From Sipunculus nudus (lineage: Eukaryota > Annelida > Sipuncula > Golfingiida > Sipunculidae): a stretch of DNA of 64,000 nucleotides. The translations under genes were made by a program, and so were the position numbers. The stretch covers positions 39,832,659 through 39,896,658 of the forward strand of contig CM049313.1 in NCBI GenBank assembly GCA_026874595.1. The letters are read 5' to 3'. The notes beneath the pieces were generated by a model. The model worked only from the letters and a program-made list of their open reading frames with translations. It was not told the DNA's origin and did no database searches. This document shows positions 35,641 through 40,804 of this stretch, one piece after another (position 1 is the first letter of the stretch; the number at the start of each line of letters is the position of its first letter).

Positions 35641-38189
35641 TCAATTGCCTTTGCTAAATATTGCGGCCCCCTCCCCTCCCTCAATCCTGCCTTCGCCACT
35701 AATGTCAATGCACAGGCCCTGTACAAAACTGCTGAATAACGGAAGTTGTAGAAAGCAAAGACTTATTATAGGCTTGAGAGTGAAAGTGGCCATGATCCTT
35801 GCCTTAATTTCTTGATATGTTTACAGGGAGGTAATGAACACACCGGTAGACGTGGTACGGTCCGTGGAGAAAGTAGGAGTCCTGGCAAAGTTAGTCAAGG
35901 AGGGAAAACACAACGGATACGTCGTGGTAGAGGACTACGATCCCGAAAAACCAAGTGTGAGTGTTTTATATCAGGCAGTCTGGTGTCTTGGGAAGGACTA
36001 ATAGTCCTGATTAAGTAATCTTATGCCAACACGATAGCATTCTCTAGATTAAGACATTTACACATCTTTTGGGTTATATATATTAGATTTGGTTCCACAC
36101 TAAGCAGGATCAAGGGGCATAAACCCCCAGTTTTATAAGTTAAAATGGGATGTATTACATTAATTGAGTATTTTAAACGTGTAGCACGTACTTCTTGCAT
36201 GGGAATATGTCAGAGGATTCTGTCTCACAGCCACCGCTGTACATTTTTGGTCCACAAACGGCTATAACATACAGAGTTAAATTATGTAATTGATAGCTTT
36301 AATTTACTTTTTATTTATTCAGGCTGGGACCTATGGTCGCTGTACTGGTTTTATCCTCAAGTCGCAGATAGAAGGTTTATTGAATGAGGTGGGTAAAAAT
36401 AGCACTAATAACAAAAATATAATATGAAAACAGTCTTGTAACAGAACTTGATGAGTGGTATTTTTCATTTGAACTTTTTCATTTTTCTTTATAAAACTAT
36501 TAAAGTAAGTACCATTTTTTTTATAACTGACTATATTGATCATCATTATTTCATTTTATAACCTGTGTTATAAGTGTCTGTATCATGTTCACTAAGAGTT
36601 TAAGAGCAAGTTGCCCGTACATTTGCATTAGAAAAACAAACATGTCTCTTTGTTAATTGTAAACCTTTACAGGGTCAGATCGAGAGTTTTTACTTGCAAC
36701 ACAGTCGTAAATATAAGTATTTGCTTATTTTGTATATGACTAGGAAAAGTTCGTCATAATATTATGAATATATCGGGCCTGTTCAGTTTAGCCAAAGTAA
36801 TGAGGAAAGATCAGAAAAATCCCAAATGACCAATACATCCTTGGTTTTCTCCATGCTGCCCCATTTCTAGGATTTTTATCTCAAAATCTTGAGCTTCATG
36901 GTAATTTTTAGGGTAACATATTGGAGTAATATATTTGGAAAAATTTAATATGTTGAGGTATACAAAGAAAATTTGATTTGTCGGCAGGATTATAACCTGA
37001 CTGACGAGGAGGCTGAGAGCTGGATTGACTTGACGATGCACATGGACCCGTCACCCTACACCATCAGAGAAAACGTATCACTACCAAAGCTATTTAAACT
37101 TTTCCGAGGACTCGGTCTCAGACATCTTGTTGTCTGCAACGACAGAAACCAGGTACGTATAGGGTTAAAATACGCAATCACTGGAACCAGGTACGTATAG
37201 GGTTAAAATACGCAATCACTGGAACCAGGTACGTATAGGGTTAAAATACGCAATCACTGGAACCAGGTACGTATAGGGTTAAAATACGCAATCACTGGAA
37301 CCAGGTACGTATAGGGTTAAAATACGCAATCACTGGAACCAGGTACGTATAGGGTTAAAATACGTAATGAGAGAAACCAGGTATACCTAGTAGGCTGATT
37401 ACAAAAACTATCAGTACAAATGAAGCAATAATGTTTATACATCTATCCAAAGTTCGCATATTTGCCCCAAATATGTGCTAGGTATGGTGTGAACAGTTAA
37501 AATTTGGCATATATTGGTGTTTGAATTACAAGACATACGCGATAGATGGTTTTCATGGTGATAACCGTTCAATTACTTTTCAATTAAGGAAGGATTTTTA
37601 CAGGAAACTTGGTATAGAATTTTCTAAAGTTAACTTAGGGCATTTAGTGCAGTTAGAGTGAACCAACATGCATACAAAACTGTGGGCTCAACGCCTGAAA
37701 GGCTTCTAATATACTATATGTATTTTCAAATTTTATAGGGAAAAAGAATAACACTTCGTGACTTAAATACTGCTTAAGTACTGTGTGAAATCATTAAATA
37801 AAAAAAACAACGGCGTCACGTGATATGTACGGACTGTCTTGTCATTTTTTGCAACGTTTGCTTAATAAAAAGTGTTAAATCAAAACTGCTCAATTATACT
37901 GTAAAGTGCCTGTTGGGCAGTGAAATCCTCCCACGTCCCGTCCAAAAAGTAGGTGTATTTGCACTCTTTGTTGCCCAATAGTGATCTCTAGATGACCAGA
38001 TATAAATGCACTAACACCGGAAACATCGCAATTGCTTCTTAACTGAACTTTCCGATATCGTCATAAGATAAACTGTTGTACTCTCAACAGGTTGTTGGCA
38101 TGGTAACAAGGAAGGACTTGGCGGTAATAAGAGGAGAATCCCACAAAGGTCACGTAGTGATTCAACGACTTGACGTCACTGATGCGTAG
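594..38189 (+). CDS. CLCN7-like: CLC-6/7-type Cl-/H+ exchange transporter gene (complete, 21 common exons plus alternative first exons)
   Basis: Intracellular CLC antiporter that exchanges chloride for protons, expected in late endosome or lysosome membranes by family membership. Common exons: 19398-19508, 19793-19879, 20324-20389, 20615-20747, 22599-22732, 23060-23203, 24802-24891, 25440-25533, 26082-26146, 28367-28477, 29005-29059, 29378-29438, 30011-30380, 31839-31932, 32615-32784, 33041-33217, 35144-35229, 35827-35956, 36323-36388, 36988-37152, 38091-38189. All junctions keep frame and sum to 2508 nt. Visible motifs (871-residue form): SLDY near 104, GSGIP 218-222, [10 protein letters not shown] with gating E262, LEEGASF with proton glutamate E331, GLFIP 604-608, GIYD with Y693, then two CBS domains (about 719-784 and 797-865). 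Phrases such as REVMNTPV and [12 protein letters not shown] fit CLC-7 better than CLC-6. It probably needs an Ostm1-like beta subunit, as vertebrate CLC-7 does; none is in the window. Human CLC-7 has 805 residues; most of the excess here is a His-rich loop. Confidence 0.95.
789..2417. other. First intron, proximal part
   Basis: AT-rich non-coding DNA with a poly-A run near 991-1010 and an (AT)n tract at 1479-1514. No conserved exon or RNA gene is visible. Confidence 0.5.
1479..1514. repeat. (AT)n microsatellite
   Basis: Uninterrupted alternating A/T of about 36 bp, visible directly. Confidence 0.9.
2418..4460. repeat. Three-copy degenerate tandem repeat, unit about 0.7-0.8 kb
   Basis: The same landmarks recur in order. 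CCAAAATTAAC with a poly-T stretch occurs at about 2594, 3292 and 4086. The AGGTCAAAAGTCATTTAATG block occurs near 2510, 3637 and 4319. The block after CATCAGTATACACTGCAT at 3163 recurs at 3958. Spacings of 698 and 794-795 bp show a local tandem duplication. No coding capacity persists across copies. Confidence 0.8.
4461..8042. other. First intron between 2.4-4.5 kb repeat and exon 1B; possible dispersed repeat at 6044-6545
   Basis: Mostly unique AT-rich DNA. The piece at about 6044-6545 has higher GC, is open on both strands for over 100 codons and contains a GACCTTGACC motif near 6480 like the repeats at 59 kb, so it may be a dispersed repeat rather than a gene. 7800-8042 is GC-richer and is the probable 5' UTR and promoter zone of exon 1B. 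Confidence 0.4.
8043..8129 (+). CDS. CLCN7-like: CLC alternative first coding exon 1B (29 codons)
   Basis: The ATG at 8043 follows an in-frame TAG about ten codons upstream. The frame runs 29 codons, [12 protein letters not shown] and onward, to TCG|GTGAGT, a strong donor in phase 0 that matches the common exon at 19398. The peptide is short, acidic then basic, with no dileucine sorting motif. The start, phase and donor quality together are unlikely by chance, but expression is unproven. Confidence 0.6.
9509..9555. repeat. 19-bp GC-rich inverted repeat (hairpin)
   Basis: Left arm 9509-9527 (GCACCCCCTATGTGGCCCG) pairs with right arm 9537-9555 with one mismatch and a 9-base spacer. It stands out in AT-rich surroundings. 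It may be the core of a small inverted-repeat element or a structured RNA. Confidence 0.7.
13131..13174. repeat. (GAGC)n/(GA)n microsatellite
   Basis: GCGA repeats pass into a pure GA run. Confidence 0.9.
13303..13316. repeat. Poly-G tract (14)
   Basis: Homopolymer G run, one of eleven G or C runs of at least 13 in the window. Confidence 0.9.
13317..14439. other. First intron, nothing recognised
   Basis: AT-rich, pyrimidine-rich in the second half. No gene or structured repeat identified. Confidence 0.4.
14440..14780 (-). mobile_element. tRNA-derived SINE (minus strand)
   Basis: On the minus strand, starting near 14780, the sequence reads as a degenerate tRNA: an A-box-like TGGCTCATAAGGTAGAGC is followed by a B-box-like GAGTTCTAATC at normal tRNA spacing, and then a GC-rich body with GGCCGAGCGC. 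This is the internal RNA polymerase III promoter layout of tRNA-derived SINEs. The 3' end is uncertain and no target-site duplication was defined. Confidence 0.6.
15133..15345. mobile_element. Short inverted-repeat element (MITE-like), copy 1
   Basis: The left end reads CAGAAGCGGATCCGGG and the right end CCTGGATCCGCCCCTG, an imperfect inverted repeat around GCGGATCC. The interior has a poly-G run (15146-15161) and a poly-C run (15241-15255). A second copy lies at 34110-34285. Apparent minus-strand peptides here are repeat translation and not a gene. Confidence 0.6.
15346..16423. other. First intron with poly-G tracts
   Basis: No conserved coding exon. A 15-G run lies at 15976-15990. Confidence 0.4.
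16424..16443. repeat. Poly-G tract (20), longest in window
   Basis: Twenty consecutive G on the plus strand. Potential G-quadruplex former and a hotspot for length error. Confidence 0.9.
16444..18452. other. First intron to exon 1C
   Basis: Intronic, no recognised gene. A 68-codon open frame at 17045 lacks splice signals and similarity and was not called. The stretch just upstream of 18453 is the likely 5' UTR and promoter of exon 1C. Confidence 0.4.
18453..18560 (+). CDS. CLCN7-like: CLC alternative first coding exon 1C (36 codons) with acidic dileucine motif
   Basis: The ATG at 18453 follows an in-frame TAA four codons upstream. The frame [10 protein letters not shown] onward ends at GGG|GTATGA in phase 0, matching the common exon at 19398 only 0.8 kb downstream. 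Residues 17-22 read DNRFLL, a canonical [DE]xxxL[LI] adaptor-binding signal, followed by the acidic QDLEDD. Vertebrate CLC-7 carries N-terminal dileucine signals for lysosomal delivery, so this exon is the best candidate for the lysosomal isoform. Confidence 0.6.
18650..19380. repeat. GAT-rich degenerate triplet tract
   Basis: About 730 bp dominated by GAT/AAT triplets, with pure (GAT)n around 19207-19241. It reaches to within about 20 bases of the acceptor at 19397, leaving a short pyrimidine stretch. Translations into Met or Ile runs are artefacts. Confidence 0.85.
19398..19508 (+). CDS. CLCN7-like: CLC common exon 2 (37 codons, cytosolic N-terminus)
   Basis: Acceptor CTGTTACAG, donor AAG|GTAGGT, phase 0 at both ends. 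Encodes [13 protein letters not shown] onward, a Ser/Pro/Glu-rich stretch ending DSLPSHIK. All three first exons can splice to it. Confidence 0.8.
19793..19879 (+). CDS. CLCN7-like: CLC common exon 3 (29 codons)
   Basis: Acceptor TTTTATACAG, donor GAG|GTAAGA, phase 0 to 0. Basic cytosolic segment [13 protein letters not shown] to RRLSAKFE, immediately before the conserved SLDY motif. Confidence 0.85.
20324..20389 (+). CDS. CLCN7-like: CLC common exon 4 (SLDY motif)
   Basis: Acceptor CACTTCAG, donor AGG|GTGAGT. Encodes [17 protein letters not shown]. The (E)SLDY motif before the first membrane helix is shared by CLC-6 and CLC-7. Confidence 0.9.
20615..20747 (+). CDS. CLCN7-like: CLC common exon 5 (first membrane helix)
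   Basis: Acceptor TTATTCCAG. Encodes the charged lead-in to TRW and a hydrophobic helix ([19 protein letters not shown]), then a basic luminal start. The donor AAC|GTATCC is weak, but it is the only nearby GT whose phase (1) fits the next exon. Confidence 0.85.
20748..22598. other. CLC intron, nothing recognised
   Basis: About 1.85 kb of AT-rich intron with short homopolymers and an A-rich stretch near 22529-22560. No gene, RNA or clear mobile element seen. Confidence 0.5.
22599..22732 (+). CDS. CLCN7-like: CLC common exon 6 (luminal loop and helix C)
   Basis: Preferred acceptor ATGTAAG after a T/C tract, donor GCG|GTCAGT. Encodes a Cys-containing loop ([15 protein letters not shown]) and the helix [23 protein letters not shown] second AG at 22621-22622 would also keep phase and remove eight residues. 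Confidence 0.8.
23060..23203 (+). CDS. CLCN7-like: CLC common exon 7 (GSGIP selectivity motif)
   Basis: Acceptor ACATTTCAG, donor AAG|GTAACA. Encodes [20 protein letters not shown] and a helix ending GGLACGK. Serine in GSGIP is the chloride-selective form; plant nitrate exchangers have proline there. The exon stops exactly between GK and the gating glutamate. Confidence 0.95.
23218..23282. repeat. (GA)n microsatellite just after a donor
   Basis: About 65 bp of pure GA, starting 15 bases into the intron after the exon ending at 23203. Confidence 0.95.
23283..24404. other. CLC intron with poly-G and poly-C tracts
   Basis: Contains G runs at 23584-23596 and 23691-23706, a C run at 23883-23896 and a 14-bp palindrome GGCCCTATAGGGCC at 24213-24226. 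No gene recognised. Confidence 0.6.
24405..24757 (-). other. Candidate nested minus-strand gene or retrocopy fragment
   Basis: A minus-strand open frame of 67 codons (24757-24554) has protein-like composition ([16 protein letters not shown] and onward) and is followed about 145 bases later by AATAAA (plus 24405-24410). It lies inside a CLC intron. I do not recognise the peptide, and no upstream exon or start was defined; it may be a decayed retrocopy or chance. Confidence 0.2.
24802..24891 (+). CDS. CLCN7-like: CLC common exon 8 (gating glutamate)
   Basis: Acceptor TATTTGTAG, donor AAG|GTAATC. Begins [10 protein letters not shown], completing [10 protein letters not shown]. The first residue is the external gating glutamate (E262) needed for coupled Cl-/H+ exchange. 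It ends in a basic cytosolic stretch, GKRKCKIK. Confidence 0.95.
24892..25439. other. CLC intron, nothing recognised
   Basis: AT-rich, no gene or repeat family identified. Confidence 0.5.
25440..25533 (+). CDS. CLCN7-like: CLC common exon 9
   Basis: Acceptor CATTGCAG, donor TAG|GTAGGT, exits in phase 1. Encodes [20 protein letters not shown] and AFGAPVG, among the most conserved CLC-6/7 stretches. Confidence 0.95.
25534..26081. other. CLC intron, nothing recognised
   Basis: AT-rich with no recognised feature. Confidence 0.5.
26082..26146 (+). CDS. CLCN7-like: CLC common exon 10 (proton glutamate)
   Basis: Acceptor ATATTAAAG, donor ATG|GTAAGT. Encodes [20 protein letters not shown]. The second Glu of LEE (E331) aligns with the internal proton-transfer glutamate of exchangers, so the protein should be an antiporter and not a channel. 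Confidence 0.95.
26178..26441 (-). other. Minus-strand open frame in intron, possible mobile-element remnant
   Basis: An 87-codon frame with non-repetitive, charged composition (for example [18 protein letters not shown]) and few low-complexity runs. It lies inside a CLC intron, opposite strand. I cannot name a family; a decayed retroelement or retrocopy is possible. No flanking splice or terminal-repeat evidence was found. Confidence 0.2.
27160..28366 (+). repeat. Minisatellite of acceptor-like units ending in the true 3' splice site
   Basis: Roughly 30-35 degenerate units of about 35 bp with consensus around CTTGTTTTATAGTGACTT and a T-rich tail. Each unit looks like a pyrimidine tract plus TTTATAG or TTTACAG. 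The array runs into the acceptor of the exon at 28367, where the last unit reads CTCTTGCTTTCAG. Confidence 0.9.
28367..28477 (+). CDS. CLCN7-like: CLC common exon 11
   Basis: Acceptor TGCTTTCAG, donor GAG|GTAAAG. Encodes [20 protein letters not shown] and [12 protein letters not shown], matching the CLC-7 helix and luminal PGLINFG region. Confidence 0.95.
28478..29004. other. CLC intron, nothing recognised
   Basis: AT-rich, no recognised feature. Confidence 0.5.
29005..29059 (+). CDS. CLCN7-like: CLC common exon 12
   Basis: Acceptor TTTCCGCAG, donor TTG|GTAGGT, exits in phase 1. Encodes [19 protein letters not shown], the start of a conserved helix. Confidence 0.95.
29060..29377. other. CLC intron, nothing recognised
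   Basis: 318 bases, AT-rich. Open frames here are read-through of the previous exon. Confidence 0.5.
29378..29438 (+). CDS. CLCN7-like: CLC common exon 13
   Basis: Acceptor TTATTTCAG, donor AAG|GTGATC, phase 1 in and phase 2 out. Encodes [20 protein letters not shown], equivalent to GGVLGAVFNALNYWLT of CLC-7. Confidence 0.95.
29439..30010. other. CLC intron, nothing recognised
   Basis: AT-rich with no recognised feature. Confidence 0.5.
30011..30380 (+). CDS. CLCN7-like: CLC common exon 14 (helix plus His/Gly-rich loop)
   Basis: Acceptor TTCTAATATAG, donor CGT|GTGAGT, 123 full codons. The first 31 residues ([20 protein letters not shown] and on) match a CLC-7 helix. From D452 the peptide becomes a hydrophilic loop with 19 His in residues 457-538, many as HHGN, HGND and GHG, plus a Gly run and three N-glycosylation sequons (NVS, NVS, NDS). 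By alignment it lies in the lumen, where vertebrate CLC-7 has a short QPLQGGSM segment. It is in frame and followed by conserved sequence, so it is not an artefact of exon calling. Confidence 0.92.
30418..31557. repeat. 36-bp minisatellite, about 31 copies
   Basis: Tandem units around ACAATATGATTACAACAAAC followed by a TTTAATGGTTT core, exactly 36 bp in the regular part. Because 36 is a multiple of three, the minus strand stays open for 235 codons with a 12-residue period ([12 protein letters not shown]). This is repeat translation and not a credible gene. It starts about 37 bases after the donor at 30380. Confidence 0.92.
31742..31838 (+). repeat. Short direct duplication containing the acceptor
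   Basis: GAGTGTTTGTTGATGTCA occurs at about 31750 and again at about 31817, each preceded by a GATATCAC-like string. The second copy ends in the used acceptor GTCAACAG; the first reads GTCATCTT. Confidence 0.7.
31839..31932 (+). CDS. CLCN7-like: CLC common exon 15
   Basis: Acceptor GTCAACAG, donor TAG|GTAGGT, exits in phase 1. Encodes [20 protein letters not shown] and on, matching the CLC-7 luminal FCADGEYNSMAAAFFNTPE. The conserved Cys shows that the His-rich loop was inserted just before this segment. Confidence 0.95.
31933..32269. other. CLC intron, nothing recognised
   Basis: AT-rich unique sequence ahead of the acceptor-like array. Confidence 0.5.
32270..32614 (+). repeat. Minisatellite of TTCTTTAG units ending in the true 3' splice site
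   Basis: About eight degenerate units of 40-50 bp carrying a TTTTCTTTAGA acceptor-like core followed by GTTCACGTCACA and TTTTACGTGTATTTT. The final unit supplies the real acceptor ATTCTTTAG of the exon at 32615. Confidence 0.85.
32615..32784 (+). CDS. CLCN7-like: CLC common exon 16 (GLFIP motif)
   Basis: Acceptor ATTATTCTTTAG, donor GCG|GTAAAG. Encodes a hydrophobic helix, [20 protein letters not shown] and [18 protein letters not shown] (604-608) is the helix-N anion-binding motif GxFxP. Confidence 0.95.
33041..33217 (+). CDS. CLCN7-like: CLC common exon 17
   Basis: Acceptor TTGTGTTTAG, donor ACT|GTAAGT. Encodes [20 protein letters not shown], the helices that follow, and [10 protein letters not shown]. 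The match to CLC-6/7 is close throughout. Confidence 0.95.
33218..35143. other. CLC intron with an (AAT)n stretch and one MITE-like copy
   Basis: A short AAT-repeat lies at about 33755-33800 and an inverted-repeat element at 34110-34285. No gene recognised. Confidence 0.5.
34110..34285. mobile_element. Short inverted-repeat element (MITE-like), copy 2
   Basis: Left end CAGGGGCGGATCCAGGA, right end CCCTGGATCCACCCCTC, with a G-rich interior. Ends match the copy at 15133-15345. Confidence 0.6.
35144..35229 (+). CDS. CLCN7-like: CLC common exon 18 (helix-R tyrosine)
   Basis: Acceptor CACTCTTGTAG, donor TAG|GTCAGT, exits in phase 2. Begins [21 protein letters not shown]693 aligns with the central pore tyrosine that coordinates chloride; the rest leads into CBS1. 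Confidence 0.95.
35230..35826. other. CLC intron with a long (TA)n tract
   Basis: Holds (TA)n at 35577-35637. Otherwise unremarkable. Confidence 0.6.
35577..35637. repeat. (TA)n microsatellite
   Basis: About 60 bp of alternating T/A. Confidence 0.95.
35827..35956 (+). CDS. CLCN7-like: CLC common exon 19 (CBS1)
   Basis: Acceptor ATGTTTACAG, donor AGT|GTGAGT. Encodes [20 protein letters not shown] to [14 protein letters not shown], the first cystathionine-beta-synthase domain; REVMNTPV matches REVMSTPV of CLC-7. Confidence 0.95.
35957..36322. other. CLC intron, nothing recognised
   Basis: No feature seen. Confidence 0.5.
36323..36388 (+). CDS. CLCN7-like: CLC common exon 20 (end of CBS1)
   Basis: Acceptor TTTATTCAG, donor GAG|GTGGGT. 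Encodes [20 protein letters not shown], equivalent to LQGLILRSQLIVLL. Confidence 0.92.
36389..36987. other. CLC intron, nothing recognised
   Basis: AT-rich, no recognised feature. Confidence 0.5.
36988..37152 (+). CDS. CLCN7-like: CLC common exon 21 (CBS2, first part)
   Basis: Acceptor TTGTCGGCAG, donor CAG|GTACGT. Encodes [20 protein letters not shown] and [18 protein letters not shown]. The last six exon bases and the donor are part of a 38-bp tandem repeat extending into the intron. Confidence 0.95.
37147..37386 (+). repeat. 38-bp tandem repeat that copies the 5' splice site
   Basis: The unit contains AACCAG|GTACGTATAGGG and a TTAAAATACGCAATCACT segment. GTACGT donors occur at 37153, 37191, 37229, 37267, 37305 and 37343, with a decayed seventh (GTATAC) at 37381. 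Spacing is exactly 38 bp. Only the first gives full-length protein: later ones shift frame or pass an in-frame TAG. Confidence 0.95.
37387..38090. other. Last CLC intron, nothing else recognised
   Basis: Unique AT-rich sequence after the donor repeat. Confidence 0.5.
38091..38189 (+). CDS. CLCN7-like: CLC last coding exon (end of CBS2, stop)
   Basis: Acceptor TCTCAACAG. Encodes [20 protein letters not shown] and a short tail ending DVTDA, then TAG at 38187-38189. [10 protein letters not shown] matches VGLVTRKDLA of CLC-7. Confidence 0.95.
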   Translation, partial: VVGMVTRKDLAVIRGESHKGHVVIQRLDVTDA

Positions 38190-39475
38190 AAGCCACGCCC
38201 ACTTCGGACGCTCACACGTTTGGGAGTGTCCAATCATTAACAGTCACATGATTGACATTTCGTTGCCACATTCCAAGAATCGGGGTTGAACACCCCATGG
38301 AGAGTGCCTTTTTTATATATTTATTACACAAGAAGATTATTTCCCGTGGACCAAGCATAATATGTAAAGTGTACTGCTTTTTATGGAAAATATATATTTT
38401 GCTCCCTGTTTTGAGGATCCTAACGAACTGCAGAAAATAGTTGGTGCAAAATTGTAAATGTTTAATTTGTGAGTGAATGAATGAGATATATTCAACAAGG
38501 GTGATGTAACAAAGAATTATAATGTTTATTGAGATATAATATGTAATTTTTTTTTATTATTTTGCACGACTGTACACAATAATGTGTCTATTATGCATCA
38601 GGGTATTATATATACAAGGTGTTTATCACACAACATTTGAAAATAAGATATTTGCTCAACATATTCCGTCCAAAAAAGCAATAATGATTTAATGCAAATT
38701 TACACACTGCTTTACTGTGATGTTGTTCATATTTGTAATCAAACAGCTTTTACCTACTGATTTATTTAGCCATGTATAAGACATTTGTTTCACGGCAATC
38801 ATGTTCCCGCCTTTTCACAGGGTGGAGATTGTAGAGTTGCATTTTATGTGTCAGTTAGCCTGTTGGAACTATTCACTACAAGTAAAGGCAACTCGTTATT
38901 TAAATGTACAGTATTTTATCGCAAAATTATATGTGTATGAGTTGATCTAGTCTCAGTTACCTCAATAATAATTAACATATTATTTTGGTAAACAATATAT
39001 ATTTTATATAATTATTTCCTAGATTTTAGTAATGTTGTAAACATTGTTACAGATGAACAATTGACAATTTTTGGATGTTGTTCTTAAAAAAGTAATTTTG
39101 TGTTGTTAACTTTTATATTTAATGTCTGTTGAAACTTCCGTTTAATTTTTTAATTTGTAAATGTAAAAAGATTGCTTCCGAAAGGAAACTATAAAGATCA
39201 TATTTAACAGTTCTATAGGGAACATTTTGTAATACAAGGTATTTTGCATATATATTTACGTCAGTATTTGTGCTTAATGTTATGTCTGCGTTTGTCTTGC
39301 CATGGTTTTATGATAAATGATAACAGAACTATGAGCTCACAGAAGATGGACACTCTACAGGGCTTATTATTTTATATTATCGCCCTGTTCATTATATGTT
39401 TATGGTTGTAGAATTTTTGTATAAGTTGTCACGTGATAAACGGTAGCAATAAAGCAAAAGGTAATGACAGGAAAT
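38190..39475 (+). other. CLCN7-like: CLC 3' UTR with candidate poly(A) signal at 39448
   Basis: AT-rich sequence with no conserved exon. AATAAA at 39448-39453 is the best cleavage signal; another AATAAA at about 40145 could extend the UTR. Extent is inferred. Confidence 0.5.
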
Positions 39476-40804
39476 TTGTTACCTTATACATCATGCAGTT
39501 TCTAAACAAATGAAATTAATGTAATATTTAGGTGATGTGGAGACCGGGACAGTGCTCATATAAATACATATCAAGAGCATAGACTATGTACACAGAACTT
39601 CAAACTACACACATTACTCAATCCTAAAACTGTGATGTCAAAATCAAACGTAGCCGTGCCAAATAGCCGTTCACCCGAGACAGCTGGGTCTTTGGTACAC
39701 ACGTCAGGTGCAAATTGACGTCATCTATATATGGTGTCATAGCGCATCTACACGCAACGTTAGCATAATAAACATTGTCTGTTTCAGCAGTGCCGTGTTG
39801 TGCCTTATTCTGAGACCAGACCTGAACACCATAGTAACCTTTGTGACGCTATAATGGTTGCCATGGTGTCATTTGCATCTCGTGAATCGGCGGGAACATA
39901 GCTTCAGTGTTGAAACAGACATCAAGACACACACAGCACACACCATGTACATTTAATCTAGTCAGACCTTTGCATAAAATGTCCATATTGACAACATTTT
40001 GATACATCTCGTACTGTCCCTCTTGACACGTGTTTAGTAGAATACAAAATTCGTCCATATTGACATTGTTGAAACAAACTGTGATTTGTGCCATTACTTT
40101 GTTGAAATGATTGTTGATTTACACTGTGTCCTTATTGACCAGTAAATAAACAAATTGAAATACACTTTTGAATGGTTTATTTATCAAAAACTGTCCAAGT
40201 AGGAAAACTTACATGTCACACTTTGTGATGCAGTCTGTGGTCCTGCTTTTCCGTTACTGAAGGTGGAGAGTAGAATACTACCTACTTTTTAAAAATCATA
40301 TCATCACCAACACTAAATTTTGAAAATTTACTTAAATGTACCTGCAAATATTCTACTGACCTTGCCACAATGTTTGACAGCGCAGAAACATGTGACGGGT
40401 CAGTTCTTTAATATGTTTTCTTTTTAACCTTTACATAGGACAACAGAGACCTTCATGAAGTATTAATGTATCATTCTCAACTTCAAGTGTGTGTTTGTGT
40501 GTGTGGATGGGAGATCAGAGTCAATGAGTGATAGCAAGAGGATGGGGGATTATAAAGTGAGTGTGTTGGCAGGGTAGGGGGGGGGGGGGGAGAGGTCAAG
40601 TGTGGGTGTTGGCAAGGTGGCTGAAGGACTCCCAATGGTAGTGTGCATGTGTGGCAAGTGTGTGTGTGTGTGTGTGTGGTGATGGTGGGTGGGGAGGAGG
40701 GGGGGGGGGGGGTTAATGCCTCATGTAAACAGGTACAACATGGGTATGTGACCCCGTTCATCTTATTCAAAAAAGTTCAAACAGCATTATGAAACAGCAC
40801 ACAA
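39476..40804. other. Intergenic region between convergent genes
   Basis: Contains a perfect TGACGTCA near 39717 and, at 40480-40715, a GT/G-rich low-complexity zone with poly-G runs at 40577-40590 and 40699-40712. No gene supported. Confidence 0.4.

Noticed and set aside
40483-40770. 95-codon minus-strand Pro/Thr/His-rich frame
   Set aside because: Low-complexity translation of GT- and G-rich sequence.
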